A DNA stretch of 64,000 nt from FEN-1219 sp039933105. Its GTDB lineage: Bacteria; Pseudomonadota; Gammaproteobacteria; Steroidobacterales; Rariloculaceae. The stretch's first letter is position 1, and each line of letters starts with the position of its first letter. Positions 33,598 to 41,898 of the stretch are shown one piece after another. The translations under genes were made by a program, and so were the position numbers. The stretch spans positions 3,362 through 67,361 of the forward strand of contig JBDTOT010000022.1 in assembly GCA_039933105.1 (NCBI GenBank). The letters are read 5' to 3'. A model generated the notes under the pieces. It saw only the letters and a list, made by a program, of their open reading frames with translations, had not been told where the DNA came from and did not search any database.

Positions 33598-35049
33598 TCA
33601 GGCGAGTTTCGTGTTCGAACCCTTGGCAACCGATCTCGGCGCCGCGCGCGAGTCTTCGTTCTCGTACGCGCGCGTGAGATCTTCCAGGAATTGCTGCGGA
33701 AGCTGTCCCGGCTGGCCGTTCGCGACCACCTGATACAGATCCTTGAACAGATCCCAGTACTTCAGCTTGTTCGCAGCGTTCATGATGCCGCGCTTGCCAT
33801 TCGAGAACTTGCTCTCGAGATCTTCGGGGTCGAGCCGGCCGATGTAGTCGCTGACCGCCGTGCGCATGGCAGCCAAGAGATGTTGCTGGTGCTGCTTGAT
33901 GTCGCCGAAGGTTTCGCGGACCGCTTCGATTGCGCCCAGGTACTCGCCTGACTGACGGAACAGCAGGTTCGTCAGTGCTTCCTCCACGCTCGCCGAGAAC
34001 TTCAGCGGATTGTTGCGCTGCGGCTGGATCGTGGTGGTCGGAACGCGTAACGCATTCTTTTGGTCTGCGCGCAGGTGCAGGTTCTCACTCACGCCGAGGA
34101 TGACCTCGCGCATGATTTGACCGAGACGGTGCAGCGTCTGCTCGGTCTGCTTGTCGTCGAGCTTCAGCGCCGGCAGACCGGCGCCGCGGAAGAACGCGTC
34201 CAAGGCAACGGCAGAACCGGTCGCGGCCGCGCTAGCCGTCGGGCGCGCAGTGGCGGCGCTCGCCGCAGGCTCGCCTTTGGGCGGCGCGCTCCGCTCTGCA
34301 GGTCGCGCGCTCGAGACGGCGGGCGTAGCCGGCGAAGCTTTGGATTTCGGTACGGGACCCTTCGGTTTCGGCGGCGGATTCGGCGGTGGCTTTCGCGTCG
34401 CCTTGATGTGCGCGGCGGCGCTCACGGTCGGCGGTGCGGGGCGAATCGGGGGCGGATCAGCGCTGACTTCGACGTGTGGTCGCGCCTTCGGTTTCGGCGG
34501 CGGATACTCGGCGAGCGTCAGGTTCGCTCCATTCGCCGCGTGCTGCTTCGCCGCCTTGCGTGCATCCGACTGATCGGCTTCTTCGTCGATCATCCATTCG
34601 ATGCCAACGGCCGTGATCTCGTGTCCCGGCAAGAGGTCGGCGCGCGTTGGATCGGGAGGCGGCACGCGTTGAGCTTTCGATACGGGGTCTTCGTGGGTGC
34701 CCGTGAACTGGGCGCCGGTGTTGTCCTCGCCGAGGATCTCGACTTGCATCTCGTATTCGCCGATGCGCAGGCGGTCGCCAGTGAATAATCGCTGAGGGTT
34801 GCCGCGGCCGACGGGCTGCTCCGCATCGTTGACGTAAACGCCGTTCGTAGAGCTGTCGACGACGTAGTAGCTGCCGGATCGATAGTCGATGCTCGCATGG
34901 CGGCTCGACAGGTAACGTTGTCCGTCGGGGAGCACCCAGTCGCTCTCGAGTGAACGGCCGATCGTGCCACCCGAATGGCCGAATTCACGCATGCCGCGTT
35001 CGCCGAGGCTTTGCCGGTGACGACTGACGATTTGCAGACGCAGTGACAT
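33598..35049 (-). CDS. Type VI secretion-associated FHA domain protein (TagH/Fha-like)
   Basis: A 483-residue protein. An N-terminal FHA domain (about 5-100) has the phosphothreonine-binding residues Gly31-Arg32, Ser49-Arg50-His51 and Asn69-Gly70. A long Pro/Ala/Lys-rich linker follows (about 115-290). The C-terminal domain (about 290-470) contains DAFFRGAGLPALKLD, AALSNL-like SVEEALTNLLF and YWDLFKDLYQVVANG and matches the TagH/VI_FHA C-terminus. In type VI systems, phosphorylation by PpkA lets Fha activate assembly. No type VI structural gene is in the window, so this may serve a cluster elsewhere or another process. The start at 35049 leaves out 10 extra residues that lack a ribosome site. 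Confidence 0.85.
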   Translation of the reverse strand: MSLRLQIVSRHRQSLGERGMREFGHSGGTIGRSLESDWVLPDGQRYLSSRHASIDYRSGSYYVVDSSTNGVYVNDAEQPVGRGNPQRLFTGDRLRIGEYEMQVEILGEDNTGAQFTGTHEDPVSKAQRVPPPDPTRADLLPGHEITAVGIEWMIDEEADQSDARKAAKQHAANGANLTLAEYPPPKPKARPHVEVSADPPPIRPAPPTVSAAAHIKATRKPPPNPPPKPKGPVPKSKASPATPAVSSARPAERSAPPKGEPAASAATARPTASAAATGSAVALDAFFRGAGLPALKLDDKQTEQTLHRLGQIMREVILGVSENLHLRADQKNALRVPTTTIQPQRNNPLKFSASVEEALTNLLFRQSGEYLGAIEAVRETFGDIKQHQQHLLAAMRTAVSDYIGRLDPEDLESKFSNGKRGIMNAANKLKYWDLFKDLYQVVANGQPGQLPQQFLEDLTRAYENEDSRAAPRSVAKGSNTKLA

Positions 35050-35218
35050 ATCGGTCCTTGATTGCGGGCGTACCACCACTTTTCAGCCGTACGTGGCTCC
35101 CCCGCGCGCGAGTCTAGCTCCGCGCGTGTGCTCCTCTAAGCGCCGCGCTTCGTTACTGTGACAAGGCTCTCAGAAGTCCTGTGCTAAGCTCCGTTTGCCT
35201 CATCAGGATCGCTAACGC

Positions 35219-35569
35219 ATGGCCGCCAAGCCCATCTACAAAGTTCTGTTCGTGAATCAGGGCAAGGTTTATGAAATCTATGCTCGGCGCGTCACGCAGA
35301 CGGGCACATTGTTCGGATTCGTCGAGGTCGAAGAGCTGATATTCGATGCGCGCCAGTCTGTCGTCGTCGATCCTTCCGTCGAACGGCTGCAAATCGAGTT
35401 CGCGGGCGTCAAGAAAACGTATCTGCCGATGCACTACGTGCTGCGGATCGACGAGGTCGATAAACAGGGCGTGGGCAAGATCACGGCCGCCGAGGGCGGT
35501 AACGTGGCGCAGTTTCCAATGCCTTTGTACTCGCCGCAGGGAACCAAGGGTGGCCCACAGGAGCATTGA
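35219..35569 (+). CDS. DUF1820 family protein
   Basis: A 116-residue small cytosolic protein with the full DUF1820 signature: IYKVLFVNQGKVYEIYARRV, GFVEVEELIFD, KTYLPMHYVLRIDEVDKQG and a short polar tail. The family is restricted to proteobacteria, mostly gamma, and its members have no known function; the compact beta-rich pattern suggests a regulatory or RNA-related adaptor, but that is speculation. It lies 169 bases after the divergent FHA gene and 36 bases before a metal-dependent hydrolase gene on the same strand. Confidence 0.85.
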   Translation: MAAKPIYKVLFVNQGKVYEIYARRVTQTGTLFGFVEVEELIFDARQSVVVDPSVERLQIEFAGVKKTYLPMHYVLRIDEVDKQGVGKITAAEGGNVAQFPMPLYSPQGTKGGPQEH

Positions 35570-35605
35570 GCAGCAGGGCGAGGCTCCCTCCGCGCGGTTT
35601 TCCGG

Positions 35606-36367
35606 ATGACGTTGCGTTTCGCGGCGCTCGGCAGCGGCAGTCGTGGCAATTCGGCTCTCGTCGAATACGGCTCCACGCTGTTGATGGTCGACTGCGGGCT
35701 GCCGCGCAAAATCATCGAGGAGCGTTTGCGGGCGGTAGATCGTGAGCCGCGTGACGTAACTGCGATCCTCGTCACGCATGAGCACACCGATCACTCGCAT
35801 GGCGTCGCCGCGTTCGCACGCCGATACGCGACGCCGCTATGGATGACGCCAGGCACCGCGAGCGCGATCTCGGGTCTCGTCAGCGTGAACACGCTCAACC
35901 CGCATCGCGAGCTGACGATCGGCGGCATCGACGTGAAGCCGTATCCCGTGCCGCACGACGCGCGCGAGCCCTGCCAGTTCACGTTCGAAGCGGGTGGCCG
36001 CCGCCTCGGCATGCTGACAGATGCGGGGCACGTGACGCCGCACATGGTCGAGCGGCTCACGGGCTGCGACGCACTCGCACTCGAGTGCAATCACGATCTC
36101 GATTCGCTGCAGCGCGGACCGTACCCTGAGTCATTGAAGACTCGGGTGTCGTCGCGATTCGGCCATCTAAACAATGGCCAAACTAACGAGCTCCTGCAAC
36201 GCCTCGACCCGACGCGTGTTCAGTGGGTCATGGGCCTGCACCTCTCCGAGCGCAACAACACTCCGGAACACGTGCGCGCCACACTCAAGACCGCGCTCGA
36301 GAAGGCGCGCTATCCACTGCATCTCGCCACGCAAGACGCACCGACGCAGTGGTTCGACCTCGACTGA
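35606..36367 (+). CDS. MBL-fold metallohydrolase (YycJ/WalJ-like)
   Basis: A 253-residue cytosolic hydrolase of the beta-lactamase-fold exonuclease/phosphodiesterase group that includes YycJ. The start is LRFAALGSGSRGNSALVE, and the metal site is intact: THEHTDH around residues 59-65, His in PYPVPHDA, Asp in LGMLTDAGHV, and His in GLHLSERNNTPE. It differs from the degenerate MBL-fold protein at 7018, which lost these residues. The likely role is cleavage of a phosphodiester in DNA, RNA or a nucleotide. It sits between DUF1820 and purL, all on the plus strand. Confidence 0.86.
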   Translation: MTLRFAALGSGSRGNSALVEYGSTLLMVDCGLPRKIIEERLRAVDREPRDVTAILVTHEHTDHSHGVAAFARRYATPLWMTPGTASAISGLVSVNTLNPHRELTIGGIDVKPYPVPHDAREPCQFTFEAGGRRLGMLTDAGHVTPHMVERLTGCDALALECNHDLDSLQRGPYPESLKTRVSSRFGHLNNGQTNELLQRLDPTRVQWVMGLHLSERNNTPEHVRATLKTALEKARYPLHLATQDAPTQWFDLD

Positions 36368-36404
36368 CCGTGTGCAGCTGCTGTGCCGGCCCGCGCCGAT
36401 TCGG

Positions 36405-36410
36405 TAGAAT
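36405..36410 (+). promoter_or_regulatory. Possible -10 element of purL
   Basis: TAGAAT, a five-of-six match to the sigma-70 -10 box, lies 40 bases before the purL start. No convincing -35 hexamer or PurR operator is seen around it, so the call is tentative. Confidence 0.3.
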
Positions 36411-36449
36411 GCGCGTGCCTTTCAGCCGCTTGAGCTCCAGATACCACCC

Positions 36450-39400
36450 ATGACGATGCTGCAGTTGGCCGGTCCTCCGGCAGCGACTGCCTTCCGCCTC
36501 AAAAAGCTCCGCGCCGAGCTGCGGGCGCTGGCCCCGACGATTACTGACGTGATCGTGTACTTCGAGCACTACGTGTCGCTCGCGCAACCGCTGAACGCGG
36601 CGCAGGAGCGCGTGCTGGGTGCGTTGCTCGATTACGGGGACGGAGCGGTGACGCCAACCGGTGGGCGCCAGCGTATCTATGTGGTGCCGCGCCTCGGCAC
36701 CATCTCGCCGTGGGCTTCGAAAGCCACGGACATCGCGCGGCTCTGCTCGCTGCCGGTGCGTCGCGTGGAGCGCGGCCGCGTGTACGAGCTCGCCGTTGGC
36801 GCAGCGCTCGCGGCGGCGGAGCAGAAACGAATTGCGCCGCTGCTGCACGACCGCATGACCGAGACGCTGCTGGCGGAGCCGCCGACGCGCGCCACGCTAT
36901 TCGCCGATCATGAGCCTCGACGGGTTCGCAGCGTCAACGTGCTCGGCGGCGGTCGCGCGGCGCTCGAACGGGCGAACGGCGAGCTTGGTCTAGCGCTCTC
37001 GAGCGATGAGATCGAATATCTCGCGGCACAGTTCACCGTCTTGGCGCGCAACCCCACCGACGTCGAGCTCATGATGTTCGCGCAGGCAAACTCTGAGCAT
37101 TGCCGGCACAAAATCTTCAACGCCGATTGGCTGATCGACGGCAAGGCTGCGCCGAAGAGCTTGTTTGCGATGATCCGCAACACCCATGCGCGCGCACCGG
37201 GTGGCGTGCTGTCGGCGTACTCGGACAATTCGGCCGTCGTCGCGGGCGCGGACAGCCGCTGGTTCTGGCCGGATCCTTCCACCGGCGTGTACGGTTATCA
37301 CGCCGAGCCCGTGCATCTCGTGATGAAGGTCGAGACGCACAACCATCCGACCGCCATCTCGCCGTTCCCCGGCGCGTCTACCGGGTCCGGTGGTGAGATT
37401 CGCGATGAAGGTGCGACGGGCCGCGGCGCGAAGCCGAAGGCGGGCCTCGTCGGCTTCACGGTCTCGCATCTCGACGTACCGGGGTGGCGCCAGCCGTGGG
37501 AGCGGGCGCTGCCGGGCAAGCCCGATCGCATCGCATCGCCGCTCTCGATCATGCTCGACGGGCCGATCGGTGCTGCGAGCTTCAACAACGAATTCGGCCG
37601 GCCGAATCTCGCGGGCTACTTCCGCACCAGCTTGATCGAGGCCGGTGGTGTGTGGCGGGGCTATCACAAACCGATCATGATCGCCGGCGGTCTCGGCAAC
37701 ATCCGCGCGCCCAACGTCGCGAAGGGCAAGCCGGGCCCCGGTGCGAAGCTCATCGTGCTCGGCGGGCCGGCCATGCTGATCGGTCTGGGCGGTGGGGCCG
37801 CTTCCTCGCAGGGCAGCGGCGCGGGCGAAGCGGAGCTCGACTTCGCGTCGGTGCAGCGCGGCAATCCCGAGATGCAACGACGCGCGCAGGAAGTCATCGA
37901 CGCGTGCTGGGCGCTCGGCGACGAAAATCCAATCGGGGCCATTCACGACATCGGCGCCGGCGGGCTCTCGAACGCCGTACCCGAGATCGTAGACCACAGC
38001 GATTGTGGCGCAGTGATCGACCTGCGCGCGATTCCGAACGACGAGCCCGGCATGAGCCCGATGGAGCTCTGGTGCAACGAATCGCAAGAGCGTTACATGC
38101 TGACGATCGATGCGGCGGATGTGCCGCGGTTCGTCGCGATCTGCGAGCGCGAACGCTGCCCGTATGCCGTGCTCGGTGAGCTCACCGCGAAGAAAGACTT
38201 GATCGTGCGTGACTCGGCCCTCGGCAACGAGCCCGTAGCCATGCCAATGGAAGTGCTGTTCGGCAAGCCGCCGAAGATGACGCGCAAAGCCACGCGTGCG
38301 GAGTTCACCGCGCCCATATGGCGGCGCGAGCAGCTGCGGCTGGATGCCGCCGTCGAACGCGTGCTCGCGTTCCCGGCCGTGGCCGACAAGAGCTTTCTCA
38401 TTCATATAGGCGACCGCACGGTCGGCGGCCTGGTCGCACGCGATCAGCTGGTCGGTCCGTGGCAGGTGCCGGTCAGCGACGCGGCCGTCACCGCGTCGGC
38501 GTACGAGGGTTACACGGGCGAGGCGTTTGCGATGGGCGAGCGAACGCCGGTCGCGATCCACGACGGCCCGGCCTCTGCGCGGCTTGCAGTAGCAGAGTCG
38601 GTGCTGAACATAGCGGCGGCCGATGTCGCGGCCCTCGGCGACATTCGGTTGTCGGCGAACTGGATGGCGGCGGCCGGCCACGCGAATGACGATTACGCGT
38701 TGTATGCGATGGTCCGCGCCGTAGGCGAGGAGCTGTGCCCCGCGCTCGGCATTGCCGTACCGGTCGGCAAGGACTCGCTGTCGATGCGCACGGTATGGAA
38801 CGAAGGCGGCAAGGAGCGCGCCGTGACGGCGCCGGTGTCGCTGATCGTGTCGGCGTTCGCTCCGGTGCGCGACATCCGCCGCACGCTTACGCCTGAGCTA
38901 AAACCCGAGTCGGGGTCCGCGCTCGTGCTGATTGATCTTGCGAATGGGGCGCAGCGTCTCGGCGGCTCGTGTTTGGCGCAGGCCTATGGTCAGTACGGAG
39001 GCGCGCCACCGGACCTCGACGATCCGCAGCGCCTGATCGCGTTCTTCGCAGCACAACGCGAGCTGCGCGAAGCTGGATTGCTGCTCGCGTACCACGACCG
39101 CTCCGACGGCGGTGTGTTCGCGACCTTGGTCGAGATGGCTTTCGCCGCACACGGGGGCCTCGACATCGAGCTGCCCGCCGCTGCGACCGATGCCGTCGCT
39201 TATTTGTTCGCCGAGGAGCTCGGTGTCGTCGTGCAGGTGCGCGACGCCGACTTGCCTGCGGTGCAGCGCGTGCTGGCCGCGCACGATCTTTCTCACACGG
39301 TGGTGGCGCGCGTGGCTGCGCATGACGACGTGGTCGTGCGCCGCTCGGGCGCGGACCTCTTTCGCGCGTCGCGCGTCGACTTGCAGCGTCAGTGGTCGCA

Positions 39401-40319
39401 GCTCACGTATCGGATGCAAGCACTGCGCGACGATCCCGACTGCGCACGCGAAGCGTATGAGAGCGCGCTCGATCCCGCCGATCCAGGGCTGAATGCGAAG
39501 CTCACGTTCGCGCTGCCGAGCGAGCATCGCGCGGGCGCGCGCGGCGCACGGCCGAAGGTGGCGGTGCTGCGTGAGCAGGGTGTGAACGGCCAGCGCGAGA
39601 TGGCGGCTACGCTCGATCGAGCGGGGTTCGAAGCCCACGACGTACATATGAGCGATCTGCTCAGTGGTAGCAAGAACCTCGACGAGTATCGCGGCGTGAT
39701 TGCGTGCGGCGGATTCTCGTACGGCGATGTGCTGGGCGCGGGCGAGGGCTGGGCCAAGACGATTCTGTATCACGACGGCGTGCGACGGATGTTCACGGAG
39801 TTCTTCGCGCGACCTGACGCGTTCGGACTCGGTGTGTGCAACGGCTGCCAGATGCTGGCCGCGCTGCGCGAGCTGATTCCGGGCACTGAGAACTGGCCGA
39901 AGTTCCTGCGCAATCGTTCGGATCAGTTCGAGGCGCGGTTGTCGCTCGTCGAAGTCGTCGAGAGCCCGTCCGTGCTGTTGAAGGGCATGGCGGGTTCGCG
40001 GATCCCGATTGTGACGGCGCATGGCGAAGGCCGCGCGGCGTTCGCGTCGGACGAGGCGCTTGCACGCTGCGATGCGTCGCTGACGTCGCTGCGTTTCGTG
40101 ACGAACCGCGGCGACGTGGCAGAGCGCTACCCGGCGAACCCCAACGGCTCGCCGCGTGGCATCGCTGGTCTTTGTAATGCCGACGGCCGCATCACGATCA
40201 CGATGCCGCACCCCGAGCGCGTATTCCGCACGACGCAGCTTTCCTGGCACCCGGCGGAGTGGGGCGAGTGCTCGCCGTGGCAGCAGCTCTTCGACAACGC
40301 TCGAACCTGGGTGGGTTGA
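36450..40319 (+). CDS. purL: Phosphoribosylformylglycinamidine synthase PurL
   Basis: A 1289-residue single-chain enzyme of purine synthesis that converts FGAR, glutamine and ATP to FGAM. It contains an N-terminal PurS-like domain, two ATP-grasp-like AIR synthase halves (with MKVETHNHPTAISPFPGA and ANSEHCRHKIF), and a C-terminal glutaminase with Cys1130 in GVCNGCQM and the His1254/Glu1256 pair in MPHPERVF. The long form is that of beta- and gammaproteobacteria and contrasts with the split PurL/PurQ/PurS of Gram-positives and alphaproteobacteria. The length is close to E. coli PurL (1295). It appears to be transcribed alone. Confidence 0.97.
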   Translation: MTMLQLAGPPAATAFRLKKLRAELRALAPTITDVIVYFEHYVSLAQPLNAAQERVLGALLDYGDGAVTPTGGRQRIYVVPRLGTISPWASKATDIARLCSLPVRRVERGRVYELAVGAALAAAEQKRIAPLLHDRMTETLLAEPPTRATLFADHEPRRVRSVNVLGGGRAALERANGELGLALSSDEIEYLAAQFTVLARNPTDVELMMFAQANSEHCRHKIFNADWLIDGKAAPKSLFAMIRNTHARAPGGVLSAYSDNSAVVAGADSRWFWPDPSTGVYGYHAEPVHLVMKVETHNHPTAISPFPGASTGSGGEIRDEGATGRGAKPKAGLVGFTVSHLDVPGWRQPWERALPGKPDRIASPLSIMLDGPIGAASFNNEFGRPNLAGYFRTSLIEAGGVWRGYHKPIMIAGGLGNIRAPNVAKGKPGPGAKLIVLGGPAMLIGLGGGAASSQGSGAGEAELDFASVQRGNPEMQRRAQEVIDACWALGDENPIGAIHDIGAGGLSNAVPEIVDHSDCGAVIDLRAIPNDEPGMSPMELWCNESQERYMLTIDAADVPRFVAICERERCPYAVLGELTAKKDLIVRDSALGNEPVAMPMEVLFGKPPKMTRKATRAEFTAPIWRREQLRLDAAVERVLAFPAVADKSFLIHIGDRTVGGLVARDQLVGPWQVPVSDAAVTASAYEGYTGEAFAMGERTPVAIHDGPASARLAVAESVLNIAAADVAALGDIRLSANWMAAAGHANDDYALYAMVRAVGEELCPALGIAVPVGKDSLSMRTVWNEGGKERAVTAPVSLIVSAFAPVRDIRRTLTPELKPESGSALVLIDLANGAQRLGGSCLAQAYGQYGGAPPDLDDPQRLIAFFAAQRELREAGLLLAYHDRSDGGVFATLVEMAFAAHGGLDIELPAAATDAVAYLFAEELGVVVQVRDADLPAVQRVLAAHDLSHTVVARVAAHDDVVVRRSGADLFRASRVDLQRQWSQLTYRMQALRDDPDCAREAYESALDPADPGLNAKLTFALPSEHRAGARGARPKVAVLREQGVNGQREMAATLDRAGFEAHDVHMSDLLSGSKNLDEYRGVIACGGFSYGDVLGAGEGWAKTILYHDGVRRMFTEFFARPDAFGLGVCNGCQMLAALRELIPGTENWPKFLRNRSDQFEARLSLVEVVESPSVLLKGMAGSRIPIVTAHGEGRAAFASDEALARCDASLTSLRFVTNRGDVAERYPANPNGSPRGIAGLCNADGRITITMPHPERVFRTTQLSWHPAEWGECSPWQQLFDNARTWVG

Positions 40320-40440
40320 GAGTCGCGCGCGGCCGGCCTCTAGGAGCACGCCGCGTCACGTCTGTCGGTAAGCGGCGACACACTAAATCGCGGGCAGCGC
40401 AGCGTTTGGCCGTTTGCAAGCCATGAAACTGTAGGCAACC

Positions 40441-40460
40441 GCCGACAAACGCGTCGGCGT
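40441..40460 (+). terminator. Perfect hairpin, possible purL terminator
   Basis: CGCCGAC, loop AAACGC, GTCGGCG: seven G+C-rich pairs with no mismatch, about 120 bases after the purL stop. Only TTCCCCT follows, so the T tract is poor. It could be a weak terminator or an enhancer-region dyad. Confidence 0.3.
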
Positions 40461-40522
40461 TCCCCTGCTTGCGCGCAGCATGAAGCCAGTAATGGCGCGG
40501 CCTCCGCCCGTCGTCGTGCGCG

Positions 40523-40538
40523 TGGCACGGAACGTGCT
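40523..40538 (+). promoter_or_regulatory. Sigma-54 (-24/-12) promoter-like element
   Basis: TGGCACGGAACGTGCT matches the consensus TGGCACG-N4-TTGCW, with the -24 GG and the -12 GC at the exact 10-base spacing and one mismatch (G for T just before TGC). It points toward the thioredoxin gene at 40720 and the motor-like operon. A second sigma-54-like element at 53987 shows that the genome probably uses sigma-54. Confidence 0.6.
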
Positions 40539-40719
40539 CCCTTTCGCGGAGTTGGCCAACCGGCCGAAGAGTTGAGACCTGGCTCATAGACCCATGGCGG
40601 GACAAGCCCATAAGGTGGCGGCGGCGCGTGAGAAATATGTCTCCACTGGCGTGGCGTTACGGTTGCGGCGGGGAACGCCGCGCCGAGAGCTGACGTGCTG
40701 GAAGCGAAGGACTGCGTAG

Positions 40720-41232
40720 ATGACACGACCGCATGCAGCAATTCGGAGCCGACTCGCGCTCGTGGCGTTGCTTGCCGTGGCGACTTCCGTTTCGGCGGCG
40801 ACAAAACTGAAAGGTTCCGAGGCTCCCGACTTCGTGCTGCGCAGCCTGGCCGGCCAGAACATGCGGCTGTCGGAGTTTCGCGGCCAGATCGTCATGCTGA
40901 CGTTCTGGGCTACGTGGTGCGGCGACTGCCGCGCGCAACTCGAGCAGCTCGGTGAGATGCACACACGTTATCAAGATGCCGGTGTCGAGTTGCTCGCCGT
41001 GAGCCTCGATCAGAACCGCAAGCAAGCCGAGGACATGATCGCGCGAGTCAAAGCGCGCTACCCCGTGCTGCATGACCAGTCCGGTGATGTCGGCAAGCTG
41101 TACGACGTGAGTCGCATGCCCGTCATGGTGCTGATCGATCGTGGCGGCGTGGTGAGAGAAGTCTTCGAAGGGTTTCGTCGCGGCAACGAGGACCAGTACC
41201 TCGAGCGGGTGCAGGCGTTGTTACGCGAGTGA
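40720..41232 (+). CDS. TlpA-like periplasmic thiol-disulfide oxidoreductase
   Basis: A 170-residue exported thioredoxin-fold protein with a signal peptide (about 1-26, ending SVSA-A) and the TlpA/ResA layout: GSEAPDFVLRSLAGQ, LSEFRGQIVMLTFWATWC, active site C67-G-D-C70, LAVSLDQN and the cis-Pro region SRMPVMVLID. It would reduce disulfides in the periplasm. AAGGA lies about nine bases before the ATG. It is the first gene after the sigma-54-like promoter, and the next gene starts 51 bases after its stop, so it may be part of the same transcript as the motor-like genes. Confidence 0.87.
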   Translation: MTRPHAAIRSRLALVALLAVATSVSAATKLKGSEAPDFVLRSLAGQNMRLSEFRGQIVMLTFWATWCGDCRAQLEQLGEMHTRYQDAGVELLAVSLDQNRKQAEDMIARVKARYPVLHDQSGDVGKLYDVSRMPVMVLIDRGGVVREVFEGFRRGNEDQYLERVQALLRE

Positions 41233-41283
41233 GCCGTTGCCTACCGGCACGGTCAAGTTCAGCTAAGCGGTTTGGAGCTAAAG

Positions 41284-41895
41284 ATGGCAGCAAGGTTGAT
41301 CGCGTCGGTGTCGCTGGTGGTGAGCGGGCTCGTGCTCGGCTCCTCGGCAATGGCACAGAAAGACGAACCAAACGGAGTCGAGCAAGTCGCGGCCGCGACG
41401 CCCGAGTTCTCGCCGCGCGAGGACAAGAGCGCACAGGATCGTGCCGAGTTCCGCACTCTCGACGAGGATGTTCAGGGTCTCAAGAAGCAGGTGCTGGATC
41501 TGAACCGCGATCTGTTCCTGCTCGAGGAAGAGTTGCTGTTCCCCTCGAACACGCAGACCGCGGTGTTCGTGGCGATGGACGTTGGCGAGTTTTTTGGGCT
41601 CGACTCCGTCGAGCTGAAGATCGACAACAAATCGGTCGCGAACTATCTGTATACGGAGCGCGAGGCGTCGGCCTTGGTCAAGGGCGGCGTGCAGCGACTC
41701 TACATCGGCAACCTCAAGGCAGGCGATCACGAGCTGGTGGCCGTGTTCACGGGCGGTGGCCCGCATACGCGCGACTACCGTCGCGCGACGTCCGTCACAT
41801 TCGAGAAGGGTATCGGGCCGAAATACATCGAGCTCACGATCTCCGACAAGGCGACCAAGCTACAGCCGGAGTTCGTCGTCAAGGAGTGGGAGTAG
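41284..41895 (+). CDS. Exported protein with coiled coil and beta domain, first gene of the motor-like operon
   Basis: A 203-residue protein with a signal peptide (about 1-25, ending SSAMAQ), a short charged linker, a coiled-coil segment (about 55-80: EFRTLDEDVQGLKKQVLDLNR), and a C-terminal beta-rich domain of about 110 residues (VFVAMDVGEFFGLDSVELKI to FVVKEWE). I do not recognise a named family. Its tight spacing to the following TPR genes marks it as a periplasmic component of the same machine. GGAG lies seven bases before the ATG at 41284; a TTG four codons earlier is less likely. Confidence 0.72.
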   Translation: MAARLIASVSLVVSGLVLGSSAMAQKDEPNGVEQVAAATPEFSPREDKSAQDRAEFRTLDEDVQGLKKQVLDLNRDLFLLEEELLFPSNTQTAVFVAMDVGEFFGLDSVELKIDNKSVANYLYTEREASALVKGGVQRLYIGNLKAGDHELVAVFTGGGPHTRDYRRATSVTFEKGIGPKYIELTISDKATKLQPEFVVKEWE

Positions 41896-41898
41896 TCG

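Larger units (their letters stand above)
40320..40719. other. Long intergenic region upstream of the thioredoxin-motor operon
   Basis: This 400-base gap follows purL. It contains a perfect 7-bp hairpin at 40441-40460, and a sigma-54-like promoter at 40523-40538. The 180 bases after that promoter would form a long leader. A 41-codon open frame (40594-40719) abuts the next start codon but has no ribosome site and no recognisable protein, so I do not call it a gene. Confidence 0.5.

Noticed and set aside
31481..35049. A full type VI secretion cluster
   Set aside because: Only the kinase, phosphatase and FHA genes are present; none of the structural Tss genes is found within the window.
36990..38681. 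563-residue minus-strand frame inside purL
   Set aside because: Antisense shadow of purL with no ribosome site or recognisable domain.
40400..40470. c-di-GMP-I (GEMM) riboswitch
   Set aside because: GCAAGCCATGAAACTGTAGG recalls part of the motif, but the second receptor helix and the GACGCAAAGC segment are missing.
40594..40719. 41-codon frame ending exactly at the thioredoxin start
   Set aside because: No ribosome site, basic low-complexity product; the abutment with the next ATG is probably chance.
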